Below are positions 14,504 to 26,181 of a DNA stretch of 64,000 nt, piece after piece. Position numbers and translations under genes: made by a program. Numbering within the stretch: position 1 is the stretch's first letter; every line of letters begins with the position of its first letter. Under the pieces are notes generated by a model. That model made no database searches, was not told where the DNA came from, and saw only the letters and a program-made list of their open reading frames with translations. Source of the DNA: Luscinia megarhynchos (lineage: Eukaryota > Chordata > Aves > Passeriformes > Turdidae); contig CM067565.1 of assembly GCA_034336665.1 (NCBI GenBank), forward strand, positions 82,462,858 to 82,526,857. Reading direction: 5' to 3'.

Positions 14504-17500
14504 GTGCTGCCTGTCCTCAATTCTTTTCAAATGCTGCAGTGGCAATATCCCTAACTCACACTCCGAGGCATCTTAGTCGGCTGTGGACAGTGGTCATACA
14601 TTTTCATCTCAGTTCATACCTGCTGAATTTAGAGGATGCATAACTAAAGATGTAAATTTGAAAAATCTAGGAATACCTACTTCACTATCATAAGCCTTAA
14701 TTTACACTGCCAAGTTCTCATATGAAAGATATCAGAAGTAGTTAACTTTGTTTCACTGGCAGTCACTTGCCCTTGTCAGAAAGATGCTTGGCTTTACTTC
14801 GCTCAGCCTATGAAAAAGGCTTAGCCTTGAAAGACAGGAGTCAACTGGCATTCCAGATAATTCATTCAGTCCCCTATTTATCCACCCCACCTTCCATATC
14901 TTCAATGGAAGGGATCAGGAAGGTAAAGAGCAAACAAACAAACCCAAGTAAGTCTGGAATCTCATTATGCATCTCCTGAAGAGCATAAAAATGGGAAAAT
15001 ATTATGAAAAAAGATGCCCCTGCTAACTTTACACTGAAAACCAAATTGCTCTACAAAGCCTAAGCAAAGACCTCATCTCTGTTAAATATTGAGCAAAGCA
15101 TTGAAAACCTAGTTCAAGTTTTTAAGAAAACTAATTTGCACTCTCAAAAGTAATGCACATAGATTTAAACCGTGAGGGAGCAGCTTCAAAGTAAAGCAAT
15201 GTGGGAAAGAATGTTCAGAATCAGAGAATATTCTTAAATTTTCACAATTTAAGATAAATTTCAAGAATATTCAAATCTAAAAGCAAGCTTCACCACCTTC
15301 AAACACAAGCCAAAATCCTGGAAATGCACCTGTAGGTACTTGTGAAAAGTGAAGACACTTTAAAAAACAGGGGAGAAACTACTATTAATCCACTTAACTG
15401 TTATTTCCTTTAGCATAAACCACGTGCCATTTATATTCCAACAGCTATCCTTAAAAGCCTGCTAAAATGTTTGTTCACAGCACTGGGCTTTAAGTCTAAA
15501 CATTTAGGTTTCTGAAGTTACACCTCAGGCCTGTTTAGAGCCTTGTATGCTTTTCAAATAAAGATGTCAACTATTTGTTCTCATACTCAGTATGTTTGTC
15601 TGCTTCCCCTAACAGAGTCAGCAGTTTCTCTTTTCATTTTATTGCTGTTTTGAAGGTAATCATTTTCACTCATCTGCAAATGATTCCCTTTCTTTTCACT
15701 AGCCTTGATGTTTATCAGTGGGAAGCATATCATTTTTCAATGACTCTGGTGTGCAAGTAAAAGATTTCCCAGTAAATAAGACGTGGCCCAGGGTAGGCAA
15801 ACCTTTGCTCATGTGAATAGACACGAGGGTCAAGAGGGCACCTCCTTGCATGAATAGCTCCTTTATCATTAAGCTGATGTTTCACAACCAGGATGGAGCA
15901 ATAAAGAGTAAAAGTAAGGAACTGCAGAAGAGGGAAATGACTGAATCACCTTATATTTGGTTCAGTCTTCCAAACTCCCTCCTACAAGCATGGTAGATAA
16001 AAGTGTCATCACTGGATCTCTGCTTTCCTGCACTTCCTAGAGTTCCAGAACTTAGGGCCACTGAAACAAGTGGCAATAACAAGCCTTAGAACTGCATCAA
16101 CAGATAAAGCTGCCACACTACTTTTAAGATTCTATAATGATTATAAATATGGTATAGTAACATTAATACTAACAATGCTAATTTCTGCATATTTTCCAAA
16201 GAGTTATGAGACATTTCTCTTCCAAACTAATTGTACATAAAGATGGGAGATTACACAGCTCCTTATGTCAATGCACAGTTGTGGCTGAGGGTCTTTGGAT
16301 GCTTAAATAATGTGAATAATATGGCATCTCAGCCACACTTGTATTTGAGCAATTTGACCTCTACCCAGAACATGGACAGGCACAAACCAGCCTACACACT
16401 GTCCAGGGTGAGTCACCTTTAAAATCAGGGTCTATATAGCATTATTCCAAGAAGTGTTTAAGTACTTTCTATACATCTTATAATTATGGTAAGTAATATG
16501 GTACTCTCAACAATCAAAAGCAAAAGGATTCTTCACACAAGAGACTCCCAAAAGTTGCTTTTAAGCAAGTTTATTTTTAGGCATTTCTCAATGGAGGGAA
16601 AAGGCTTTCTTTTTAGCATATCCTACAATACTAAGCTTGTAAATTTCTTCAAGTGTGTTAAACAGATTTCAGTAAACATTTATTGTGGTGTATTTCTACT
16701 GTAATACATTGTGAAACTTTTATTGCAGAATATAAACTTTAGACAGTATTTGACCAAATACAGCCCACTTAACAATCAGTTGAACTGTTGGTACAGATGC
16801 TGGTCTGTATGTGAGCTGAGATCCTGTGCTGACAACCTATTTGTCATTTTAAGTGCTCAAGATCAACACTACAGATCTAGCTTTGTAGTCATTCCACACA
16901 GTTTCCATTGCACTTACAGCTAGCATTAGGCTCAAAGGAACACACGAGCTAACCTGGGTGGGGAACAAGGGCAGCAGAGAGACCGGTCTCTGAATAAGTC
17001 AGTCCTTGTCACCTTTCAGGCTGCTTCTGGAAACAAAATTGGTATTGTTAGTTCAACTTGAACATTTCTTAGCACCCTTTCATTTTACCAACACCCATTT
17101 AAAATTCTACGGTAGGTGATATTTGCTGAAGAACTTTATCCAGCATGTTTTAAATGGGGGTTCTTAAGTAGAACATCAGAGAATTAACAGCAAAGCTCAA
17201 CATGGCTCTCTAAAGCCACAAAAGTCACCAAAAACAGAGTGAAAGAAAAGGCTTCAAGATGAAATCACCTATTAAAAAAAGAGACAACAGCAGAAAAATG
17301 AGTTAAACCATGTAAAATCCCATAAACAAGCTTAGGGAGTCCGTGGAAGATGATAGAGGAAGAGGCTCAGAGGAACAAGACAGAAGTCGGGATGAGAATG
17401 GGTGGGGAGGTGTTAAAAGCCCATTTTTCAAATAAAAAACGTTCTGGATTTATTATAAGAGAACAAATTTGCAGAGCTTAATAAGAGAAGAGGATAATCA

Positions 17501-18989
17501 GGATTTGTGAAAGAGATGCTTTAAAGATTCAGCAGAACCAAAGAGAAGCAGCAGTGAGTGGCTGAGAAAGGACAACTACAAAGACTATTTCTGATATACT
17601 TTACAGCTTACTCAGGACAGAATCCTGATGTCCTTACATAATTTCCCCCCATCACAGCTAACTTCAGCTAGGTTAGATTTCACCCTGCCATCGTCCTCTG
17701 TCAGATGTGTCACACTCCCCTCTTTCCCAACACTTTTTACATAGAACTTGAATATGAACAGGCACAAAATGACAAAGTCTAAAAGAAAGCAGGCAGCAAA
17801 GTCTGCAGTTACCAATAGGAGTGAAATAAAGGCATTTACATGTGGGCTAACCTGAATTTAGGATGACGAACAGAATATCTGTGCGGGATCATCAGATCGG
17901 CAAGACTGGACATGGAAAGTAGGATACGATCGGAAGAAGTGCAAAGGGAAACCTCAAACCAAGTATGAGAGTATCACCAGGGGCTAATGCATTGAAGAGG
18001 GAAGGCCCTCTACATTTTTCCACTGTCATCTTGTATTTTAAGGAAAAAAACCCAAAACCAAAAAAACCCCAACTTTCTGCCACTTCAGGGTTCACTGTGA
18101 TACGCATCATGGGAGAAAACAAACAAACATAAAACCCTGTAATGATTCCCTCATACCAACATAATTTTCATCCTAAACTGAGGCAGAATACAGACTCTTC
18201 ATTATGTCTGCAGCAAGTTAAGCATGCCAGGCACATACAAACAAGGTTTTTTTTCTTGAGGACATTAAAACAGATTTGGGATATCATCTAGAGTAAGATT
18301 TCATTAAGACTCCAGAACAGCAAAAACATACTCCAAACACATAGCATGTCTTTCATTTTCCAACATCTCTTTATAGTTTCAAGCCTTCATCCACCTGTTC
18401 CACTAAATACCACAAAGACACTAAACAGGGCACTGAGATGGTAAGAATAAGGACACTGCCACCAGAAAGCTCTGCTATCTGAAGCAGACAGAAGGAAGCC
18501 ACCAACCGAAGAAAGGGAACTTAAACCACAGACTTTTAGGATAAAGAACCTATACTCTTCTAAGCTTGCACAGTATCGATTACATCAAGAAAACTACTGA
18601 GCCACTTTGACATTCTTCTGTATTTGAGAATTTTAATGGACTTTTAGTGAATTTGAAAATAAAATAAGTTTTTTTTAAAAACCCGAAACATAATGAACAG
18701 AAAATCTACCCGGTATAAAAATTTCTGAAATAGAAGTTCCAAATGGCTCATTCTCACCACTGGAGCCCCACATATCTGGGCAACCTGTGTTTTATAGTTC
18801 ACTGATGCTTCCCATGACATTTTAACGGATTCCACATCCATAAGTAAGCACTATGTTTATATTGCTCTCGGATTGAATACACGCTATCGATTAATAATTA
18901 CTTTTGAAGAGGCATTCTGGCAGATGAGCGAGACAGGACGATTATCAACTCCTTATGGCTTGGAAAAAAAGTCAGTCTCCTAGAGGATA
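14504..18989. other. Intronic sequence approaching the CpG island
   Basis: This is AT-rich with no recognised exon or mobile element. CpGs begin to accumulate only after about 18850, where the KCNK5 island starts. Confidence 0.55.
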
Positions 18990-19512
18990 AGAGCGCAAGA
19001 GTTGCGAGCATCCCTCCGTGCGAGCCGTGCACCCTTTCCCCAGTTACCCCGACTGACCCCCGGGACCCCCAGGCACCTCTCCAGCATTTAGCAAGGGAAG
19101 AAACAAAAATAGAGAAAGGGAAGAAAATCAGACCAAACACAAGAGGATCGAGACACTTGGCTTCACCTTCCCTTGCCCTCACCACAACATCCACTGAGGC
19201 AGAAGGAACCACCCCGGGCGCTAAAACAAGAGCCGCATTCACGGGCGCGGGCTGAGCGGCGGGCGGGAGCAGAACCGGGCGGCACCAACCCCCAGCCCCT
19301 GCAGGGCTCGGACGGAGAGAGAAGGCAATGCGGACCCATTCAAAGCCTCTATCATTAAGTAGTTAGGAACGATTAAGAGGTTTCCCTACGCTCCCGCTCG
19401 AGGGACAGTTTTTCGGCACCGCGCTTTGTGAAGGCACAGACACGGTCGGGCTGTGCCGAGTCCCGGCTGGTTCCTCAGCGCGGGGTTTTGCGCTCCAGGG
19501 CGCCGGCAGCAC

Positions 19513-19533
19513 CTGCTGCTGCTGCTGCTGCTG
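19513..19533. repeat. (CTG)7 triplet repeat, CAG on the KCNK5 sense strand
   Basis: Seven uninterrupted CTG units on the plus strand are read as (CAG)7 in KCNK5 pre-mRNA, about 55 nt inside intron 1. Flanking GCC/CCG triplets extend the low-complexity run. In the continued KCNK5 frame it would encode polyalanine, but the donor at 19589 normally removes it. Confidence 0.95.
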
Positions 19534-19582
19534 CCGCCGGCACCCCCGGCCGCAGCCCCGGCCCCCGCCCCGGCGGCGCCCG

Positions 19583-19591
19583 CTGTACCTG
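19583..19591 (-). other. KCNK5: 5' splice donor of KCNK5 exon 1
   Basis: Read on the minus strand the sequence is CAG|GTACAG, with the exon ending at 19589 and the intron starting at 19588. Beyond it the frame no longer matches K2P protein (VQRAPPGRG...), which fixes the exon boundary. The intron begins in phase 0, because codon 62 (CAG, Gln) is complete. Confidence 0.9.
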
Positions 19592-19774
19592 CAGGATCTT
19601 GTCCAGCCCCTCTTGGCCCAGGCAAGGGAACTGCTTGAGCAGCTCCGTCTTCTGCCGCTTATAGTTCTCGGTAGCCGAGCGCCAGTGGGGCTCCTCCAGC
19701 ACCTCGAAGATCGCCGCCCCAATGGACAGGTAGAAGATGATGGCCGAGGTCAGCAAGGGGCCCCTGTCCACCAT
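19589..19774 (-). CDS. KCNK5: KCNK5 (TASK-2) potassium channel, coding part of exon 1 (partial gene)
   Basis: The reading frame gives 62 residues starting MVDRGPLLTSAIIFYL and ending EGLDKILQ, which I recognise as the N-terminus of KCNK5/TASK-2. This is an alkaline-activated two-pore-domain background K+ channel of the plasma membrane that works as a dimer. Residues about 5-25 form the first membrane helix (M1). Residues about 26-62 begin the extracellular cap and include Cys51, at the cap-cysteine position of the family. The start ATG sits in a very strong Kozak context (GCCGGCACC before ATGG). Coding stops at a CAG|GTACAG splice donor, at the same point after LDKIL where the known protein continues into exon 2. 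Both pore loops, M2-M4 and the long C-terminal tail are in later exons outside the window, at lower coordinates. The protein family is a confident call; KCNK5 is preferred over other K2P members because of the near-identical first 28 residues. Confidence 0.95.
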
Positions 19775-20119
19775 GGTGCCGGCGCAGGCACGGAGGGCGG
19801 AGCGCGGCGGGGGGGCGAGCCGGGGCCGGTGCCCCGCGCTGCGGCCGTGGGTGCCCGAAGCCGCCCTGTCCTTCCCCTGACACCGCCGCTGCCCCGGCCG
19901 GCCGCCGTGCCTCCTCTCCCGGCTTCTGCCGCGTTCCCTCCGAGCCTTCCACACTCCCCTTCCACACTCCCCTCCCACTCTCTCCTCCTCCCTCCTCCGC
20001 ACCGCTCCGCTCCACTCCCCCCGGGCTGTCTCCTTCCCCCAGTTCTCTCCCCTCCCTCCAGAGCAGCGATTTGAATCTGGTGCTCTCCCGCTTCCTCTGT
20101 TGCCCCCCCGCCCGCGCAT
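19775..20119 (-). promoter_or_regulatory. KCNK5: KCNK5 5'UTR / core promoter, fully open in the KCNK5 frame
   Basis: This stretch directly precedes the KCNK5 ATG. On the sense strand it is G/A-rich (plus-strand C/T-rich at about 19925-20060). It has no stop codon in the KCNK5 frame for 115 codons up to another in-frame ATG at 20119. The conserved start at 19774 is still chosen, because residues from there match the family and the upstream translation is arginine- and glycine-rich with no resemblance to a channel. Where transcription starts within the stretch is unknown. Confidence 0.6.
19947..19972 (-). repeat. 13-bp tandem duplication in the KCNK5 leader
   Basis: Two exact adjacent copies of TTCCACACTCCCC (plus strand) lie at 19947-19959 and 19960-19972. 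On the sense strand each reads GGGGAGTGTGGAA. They sit in a long polypurine (sense) tract that could bind Sp/KLF-type factors or form a non-B structure; that role is inference. Confidence 0.85.
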
Positions 20120-20178
20120 GCGGCGCTGCCGGCGGGGAGAGGCTGGCGGGGCGCCGGGAGCCGGCCCGCGGCCCGGCC

Positions 20179-20186
20179 GGGGCGGG
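20179..20186 (+). promoter_or_regulatory. GC box (Sp1/KLF-type) in the CpG island
   Basis: GGGGCGGG followed by AGG is a canonical Sp1-type site, about 405 bp upstream of the KCNK5 ATG. Occupancy is not known. Confidence 0.5.
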
Positions 20187-20204
20187 AGGCGGCGGTGGGT
20201 CCGG

Positions 20205-20224
20205 CCATCGCCATCGCCATCGCC
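20205..20224. repeat. Short CCATCG hexanucleotide repeat
   Basis: There are three exact copies of CCATCG plus two further bases. It lies in the CpG island upstream of the KCNK5 start and leaves every frame free of stops, which helps explain the long spurious open frames on both strands here. Confidence 0.85.
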
Positions 20225-20389
20225 GCCCTGAGGGGCCGCCGGGGCGAGGGCAGCGGGGCCGCGACCTCCGCTTCTCCCGCCCTGCCTGCCGGGAGCCGGT
20301 GTGGGGCCGGGAGGGCAGCCTGGCCTCTTCCCCCTGTGTGCTGCCGGCCCTTGCGCCCGGCCGCCCGTGCGTTCCTCGCCGTGCTTTCC

Positions 20390-20406
20390 CCAGAGTCAGG
20401 GTAAGA
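20390..20406 (+). other. Candidate plus-strand splice donor of a divergent transcript
   Basis: AGG|GTAAGA falls at 20400/20401, near the right edge of the CpG island and pointing away from KCNK5. CpG-island promoters often fire in both directions, so this could end exon 1 of a divergent non-coding RNA. The motif is short and no downstream exon was identified, so this remains a weak call. Confidence 0.25.
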
Positions 20407-21625
20407 AGGGGTAACGTGGCTCGAGTTTTGTTTTACTTGTTCCCTCATGCCGGCAGGTTCAGCGGAATTCCTCATTTTCGACGCCGGGAGGCTGTGAAAC
20501 GAGGTCTGTGGCTTTCCTGGATGCGTGGAAGCGTGGGGGGAAGGTGAGCAGGAGCTCTGAGGAGAAAAGGAGGTGTCCACAGATTTCACCCCTTCCCTGA
20601 GACGTCCACACGTGGGCATTACAGATCATCAGGAGCAGAAACTGCATCTCCATTTCTTCCGTGCCCTGGTGCCTTCAATAAATACCGCTGTGTCCGCTCT
20701 CTGTGTTTGGGAGGGAGGGGGAGACGTCGGGTAGCGATTTTCCATGAGATGCTGAAAACATCTAGGCCGAAGCTCTCTTGAAGCTCACCCTGTTTGTGAA
20801 GCCTTCTTGAGCTGCTTACTGCCACGCACAAGCCCTCGCCCCTCCGTGTTCAAATGGGGCTGGAAATGGAATGGAATGGGGCTCAGGGAGAGATACAGCG
20901 ATGTGTACGAACAAAGCAAAGTGCTTCTGGTGTGGACACTTACAAACATTGTTTTTGTGGGGGTTACAAAAACTAGTCCTTCCTCCTCTAGCCCCCACAA
21001 TAGAAGTAAACACTCAAGAAGTAGAGTAGTTCATATCAACTGCTTCAACACGAAGAGATTCGGGGTGTATAGGTACTCAGTTGGAGTGCACAAACTAAAA
21101 GGCTAACATAAACCCATAAAGACATAGTTGAAATGGGAAGAAGGAGAATGGGAAAGACAAAGGAGAGAGGTAGAAAATATGAGAAAACAAAAAGAGCTCA
21201 TAAAAGGCAGAGGAACATGCATTGGTTAGAATGTATATGGAGATGCCTATATAAAACTGAATCATGCCCAATGGATGCTCGTGTGAGATTGCCCTCAGGG
21301 AATCACAGGGTCCTTAAGTAGTCCTTCCTACTAATGTATATAGTGCTCAATAAAAATATATCTGCAAGAGGTTCCTAGCAGCCTAAAAGGAAGACAAAAC
21401 ACACAAGCATATTAAGTGATCAGTCTTTGCATGGGATTTCCCAATTATTTAAAGGAAATATTCAAAAAAAGTATTTTCAAACTTAAAAAAATGACTTCTA
21501 TATACTAGAGAAAATAGCAAGAAAAAAGCATCATCATAAACATTTCTAAAATATCGTAAAGAAACTGCTAATCTTTTTTATTAAGGTAAAAATGGGAGCT
21601 GCTTCATGAAGTTGAAAGGCTGTAA

Positions 21626-21647
21626 TTTCCTTTTAATTAAAAGGAAA
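21626..21647. repeat. Perfect 22-bp AT-rich palindrome
   Basis: The sequence is identical to its reverse complement and is centred on TTAATTAA, with CC/GG pairs near each end. It could extrude a small cruciform or bind a homeodomain-type dimer at the TAATTA core; both are inference. Confidence 0.9.
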
Positions 21648-22999
21648 AGAATAATTTCATGATGCACAATTACCACATGAAAGTTATTCCCATGTGTTAT
21701 CACTTGGCCCAAGACCTTTGCAAAACTTGAAAATTACAATGCGAGCATCTGTCATTGTCTCACTCGCTGATTTAAAAGTAAAGTTCAAAATTGCGTATAA
21801 GTACTTACGGCAAGTGACTGAAAGTGTTGAAGAGTTTTCAGTAGGCACATTATGTTATCATTTTCCTTTTGGTGCTCTTGCACCTTCTTCTGAGTCACCT
21901 GCAAGTGGTTAGGTTATTCCAACAGCAGCAGCAGTAGCCTGACACGTGACAGCAATGCTGCACTTGTGTGTTCCTGACCCTGAACATCTGCTTCGTAACT
22001 GGAAGGTATTTGATTAAATTTTGAAACTGTACTCTTCTCCATCTGTCTTTAAGTCTCTAAAGGCCCATTTATACATTGAAACAGTATCTTAAAGGCACAA
22101 GGAATGACACGAATGACCCTGAACCCGCTGCAGTTACAGAGCAGAGACGAGCAAAAACACTTTCAGGCATTTTACAGAAAGTTTGTGATTTTGATTCATT
22201 CAATATTTCTACTTTCCACTCTAAATTCCCAATCACTGATTGCATAATTAGTAGTCTCAGTAACTGAGTCAGTTGGTATTTAAAAACAAACAGACCTGTA
22301 AATCATATACCATTTTTCCCTGTGTTGAAATGCTATTGCACATGATAGACTGTCTCCTTGTGTTTCTCTGGGTTTAAAAGAGGTGAGCCTGGTAAGGAGT
22401 GACATCCAGAAGAACAGTTTATTCCCCAAGGAACCATAACCAGCTACTCCTGCAGGCAGAGGTGATCCACTGAATATCAACAAACTTCAGGCACTTAGAT
22501 ATTTCACTTTGATTCCGTTGTCTTTTGCAGAACAAATTACAAGGTATACTTTTATGCTGGTGGCCAAGTAGTGTGGCAAGAAGGAATGTTTTGTGTAGCT
22601 GGCCCTCCTTGCACCTCCTGATCTAAAATGCTTCTCCTGACCTCAGAAAAGATCCCATATCCTTTTATTCATGGCCCTTTTCTCCTCTTTGTTTCCCTTG
22701 GATTAAACAGTATCCCTATTGTCAACCCACAGCACCTGCCACATAGGCCCCACAGCTTTTCATGCTAGCTAAGTTAATCAAAAGGCTGGGGTTATTCACT
22801 CACAGGCTTTTAGATCTCATTAAAAATCAAGGGAGAAACAGCAGAAAGCACTGTGGTGAGCAATACCACAAGTATCAATCATTTGTATTATTTGCATAGG
22901 ACGTTATTTCAGGCTGTCCAGTCCAAAAGGAAATCTCTTTCATCCAAGCTGTATGTCTAAGACACATTTGCTGTACAGATGTTTCCTAGGACAGCCTGG

Positions 23000-23023
23000 A
23001 ATGAATGAATGAATGAATAAATG
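23000..23023. repeat. (ATGA)n / (GAAT)n microsatellite
   Basis: Four exact GAAT-type units are followed by degenerate AAATG units. It is a simple tandem repeat and accounts for the HSFIHSF phrase in a spurious minus-strand frame. Confidence 0.9.
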
Positions 23024-26000
23024 TCGGAAAATGTTTTAGATGGAACAAGTAAAAGACATTATTTGGGCAAAAGAAACCTGTCATGTAGTGGCAAAGACTG
23101 CATGTTATACTGAGTATGAGCTGTGAGCCTCTCTTCAAGCCTCTGCCATTTTCAATTAGAAGTCTGTTTTTGGCTGGCTGATGACTGTTCTCAATGCCTG
23201 TCAATTCTGCATCTTTCATTCTGTTTTAACTGTTGAAAAGTTAGACACCTCCAGCATTGCCTTCAGGTGCTATGCATCCAGCTGTGTATGGTTTAACTAA
23301 GTGAGGGGTGCACTGTCGTGACTATTGTGAGCTGTTTTGCTTATTTGATGCAGTCCAGTGCACACAGAGAGGGGAAGGATGGTCTGCAGATGATGCAGAA
23401 TTTTATATGAGGCGTTTGTGGAAAGTTCAGAAATTCTCCGTGGGATTGTTCATACCTTTTGGCTTAAGTATTTACAAAAGCACATTTTATGCTCTGAATG
23501 TACAGTAACACATAGTAAATCATAATAAAAATAATAAAAACCTTTACCAAAACAACCTGCATACCTCTGCAACAGACTTCTTCACCCATGGACAGATAAT
23601 GAGTGAACAAACACCACATGACAGATATTAGTCATGCTGCTTAATGAATAACTGGTGATGAGTACAATACCTGTGTGGAATGGCTGTAATATGTTCAAGG
23701 AAAAATAGGCATTTGGATCATCTGTTTTTCACTGAGGTGCCTGCAGTGCTCGAGAGAAATGTCTTCATCAGGAAGAAGCCTAAGTATTTCGACAGTTTTT
23801 CTGCATCTGTTTCCTTGACTGCCTTGTTCCTCAGCCATCCACAGTAGTCACTGGATGATGAAACATTTTTCCTTCAAAATATTTTAAAAAGAAATACTCT
23901 GGCCTTCCCTTGCTGTTCCACCATGACCTCACTGGTAGTGCCAGAAGCTTTATGGCAGTCCTTCATGCTGACTTTCATGTCAGTGATCTGAGCATTTCAG
24001 AATACAGCTCTACAAAAAAAGACCGACTCGTACAATGTCAGTCCTGGACTGGCTTTTACCACCATGATACCCGGAGGACATTACTCTTCTAGATAATATG
24101 CTCAAGGATAGCTGAGCACCATGGTAACAGAGTCAGTGAATATGCAACAATCTGTTATTTTGTTACATAAAACATCACTGTCAAGTCTTATTTTTGGGTC
24201 ATTAAGAAGGAATTAAATTTTATTTGTGTATAGTAATATGGATGAATGTTTGCACATTGTCCTGAGACTTGTTTCCCAAACCAGTTTAATTTAACTTTTA
24301 TCAATCTGGTGTCATGCAGTGCACGCAGTGCATACCTTCTCCAGTGTTAGTGCCTGAATGTGGCAGTGCTGGATTACAGGGGGGAATTCAAGGAGCTGTT
24401 AGCCTCCCCCCTCTCCCAGCTGGGTTACACAGCTGCGTGTCTGTGTGCCAGGTTGTGCAATGCAGGGCCTTGTATGTGACTGGGCAGCTCCCAAATCCAA
24501 ACTGGGCTCCCTTCCATGCACGGTGTGTAGCACTCACGTTTTGTTAGTCAACACACAGGAAGAGCTGTTCCCACCTAACTCTTCCCTTTAGAGAAAAAAA
24601 AGTCAGCACATTAATTCTGGCAGTGGGAAAGCAGAGGGAAGGTTGATGGCTTTTTTCCCCCCTCTTGGGTGAATAGAGCCTTGTGGATAACAAATGAAGA
24701 CAGCTATACACCAAAAAAACATTGCAAAGGATCATATTTTTATCATCTTGTTCTCCTGTTCCAAACCCTGCAGCAACAGCTTGTGAGGTTAGATTAGGTC
24801 TTATCTAGGGAAAGAAAAGATTGAGTAAGTAAGTGAGAGAGTTGGCTACATGCAGTTAAAGGAGTATGGATTTTTAAGATTTTAGTTTCCTATGGACAAA
24901 AGTTACTTTTAGTGCTTGGTGTCCTGGGATGAAAGAAGGGTCATGGTCCATGCAGTGTCCGTGCATGTTCCTCTGCCTTACATGTTTAATGGAGTTTTGG
25001 AAGAAGGGAGCTCCTGGCGTAGTCAACCACCACAGCCCTCTTAGCTGTCACATAGTTCTTTGTGATCCCTTCTCTGTCACATATGGTATTGGGAAAGAAG
25101 ACAGCAATAGCAGAGCACTAACACCCATAGCTGTCCTGCAAGTGAAGGGCTTGCAAAGCTCTTAGTGGCTTTTGACTTACATTTTGTACTCTCTTAGACC
25201 ACCATCAGGAGAGGTGTTAAGAGAGTTTGGAGGAACTTGGATTTCGGTGTTACTGCTTTCCAGTGGTGCTTCCCAAATGCCAAAACTCAGTGTAAAAGTA
25301 GCAAGCAAATCCAGGTGACTCGCAGATATGACTCTTGGGAGGTAACCTGGCACAAATTGGCTGGGTTAGAGCATCAGAAAAAATCCACCTGTTCTGGTGC
25401 TTTCGGCCAACAACAGGCCTGTTGTCATTGCTCTAAGCATAGAAGCTGTCTGCAAGTCCTAACTTCCAGGTCTCACAGTGAGCACTGTGCTCTTGGCTCT
25501 CAGTGACTTTGTAGGGATGTGTGCGTGCATTGTCACAGTCAACTGCAAGATAACCCATGACTGAGGTGGAAAAGCAAGTCAGATGCTGGCTATTTTCCTC
25601 CTGTTGTGTAGCACCTGAGCAGTACTCTGTTCATCATTCTGCCTCACAAGTGGAACACAGTCCAGGGAAGGTGAATAAGCAGTGAGTGAAAGGAAGCAGA
25701 CTCAATTTGCCCATATTGCTGTTCTCTTTTGGGAGTTCACAGGGAGGTCTTGGTAACTCAGTGCAGACTCACAATGGTGCCAACAATGAGGTGTGGGGGA
25801 GGCCTGGCAGGAAGCAGAGTTAAGGGAAGGCTCAGAGTATAAGAATAGACAACTCCTGACTATACCTGTGCATCTGCAAAAATCTCTGTAGCAGCTGGGA
25901 GAGAGAGAGACAATATGGGGGAGGGAACACTGACCCCATCAAGATAAAGGGCTATGGTGCTCTCTAAGGGCATCCAAACAGAGGTGAACATCCCAAGATT

Positions 26001-26160
26001 TTTTGTTTATTCAAGAGGACCATCTGAGGCTGAACATCCCCAGGGAATACCGCATTGGCAACATGAGTTATAGAAACTAATGGTTAGCAGCCTGTTAGAG
26101 GTTTCACAACTCATTTCCTTTGAATATTAGTTATTTCTTTTGCCAAAGCGAGGTGAAAAA

Positions 26161-26181
26161 GGGGGGGAGGAGGAGGAGGAA
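26161..26181. repeat. G-rich (GGA)n tract
   Basis: A run of seven G is followed by four AGG units. It is a short purine tract in otherwise AT-rich DNA. Confidence 0.9.

Larger units (their letters stand above)
1..19588 (-). other. KCNK5: KCNK5 intron 1, 5' part (continues beyond the window)
   Basis: Everything left of the exon 1 donor is inferred to be intron 1. I found no K2P pore motif and no continuation of the channel protein on the minus strand here, so exon 2 lies at lower coordinates outside the window and the intron exceeds 19.5 kb. A long first intron is usual for this gene in vertebrates. The sequence is AT-rich and mostly unique, apart from the repeats listed separately. Confidence 0.8.
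18990..20540. promoter_or_regulatory. CpG island covering the KCNK5 promoter, 5'UTR and exon 1
   Basis: CpG dinucleotides and G+C rise sharply here against AT-rich flanks; the densest part is about 19220-20400. The island spans exon 1 and the region directly upstream of the ATG. I see no TATA box between 19775 and 20130. That fits the broad, Sp/KLF-driven initiation usual for such islands, although the exact start site cannot be read from sequence. A GC box (GGGGCGGG, 20179-20186, plus strand) and CCCGCCC-type boxes are present. The limits are judged by eye. Confidence 0.85.

Noticed and set aside
19475..20619. Many long open frames on both strands around the KCNK5 island (up to 289 codons)
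   Set aside because: GC-rich sequence lacks stop codons in all frames. Apart from the 62 KCNK5 codons the translations are low-complexity (Arg, Gly, Pro, Ala). The frame beginning at 20015 starts with GTG, not ATG.
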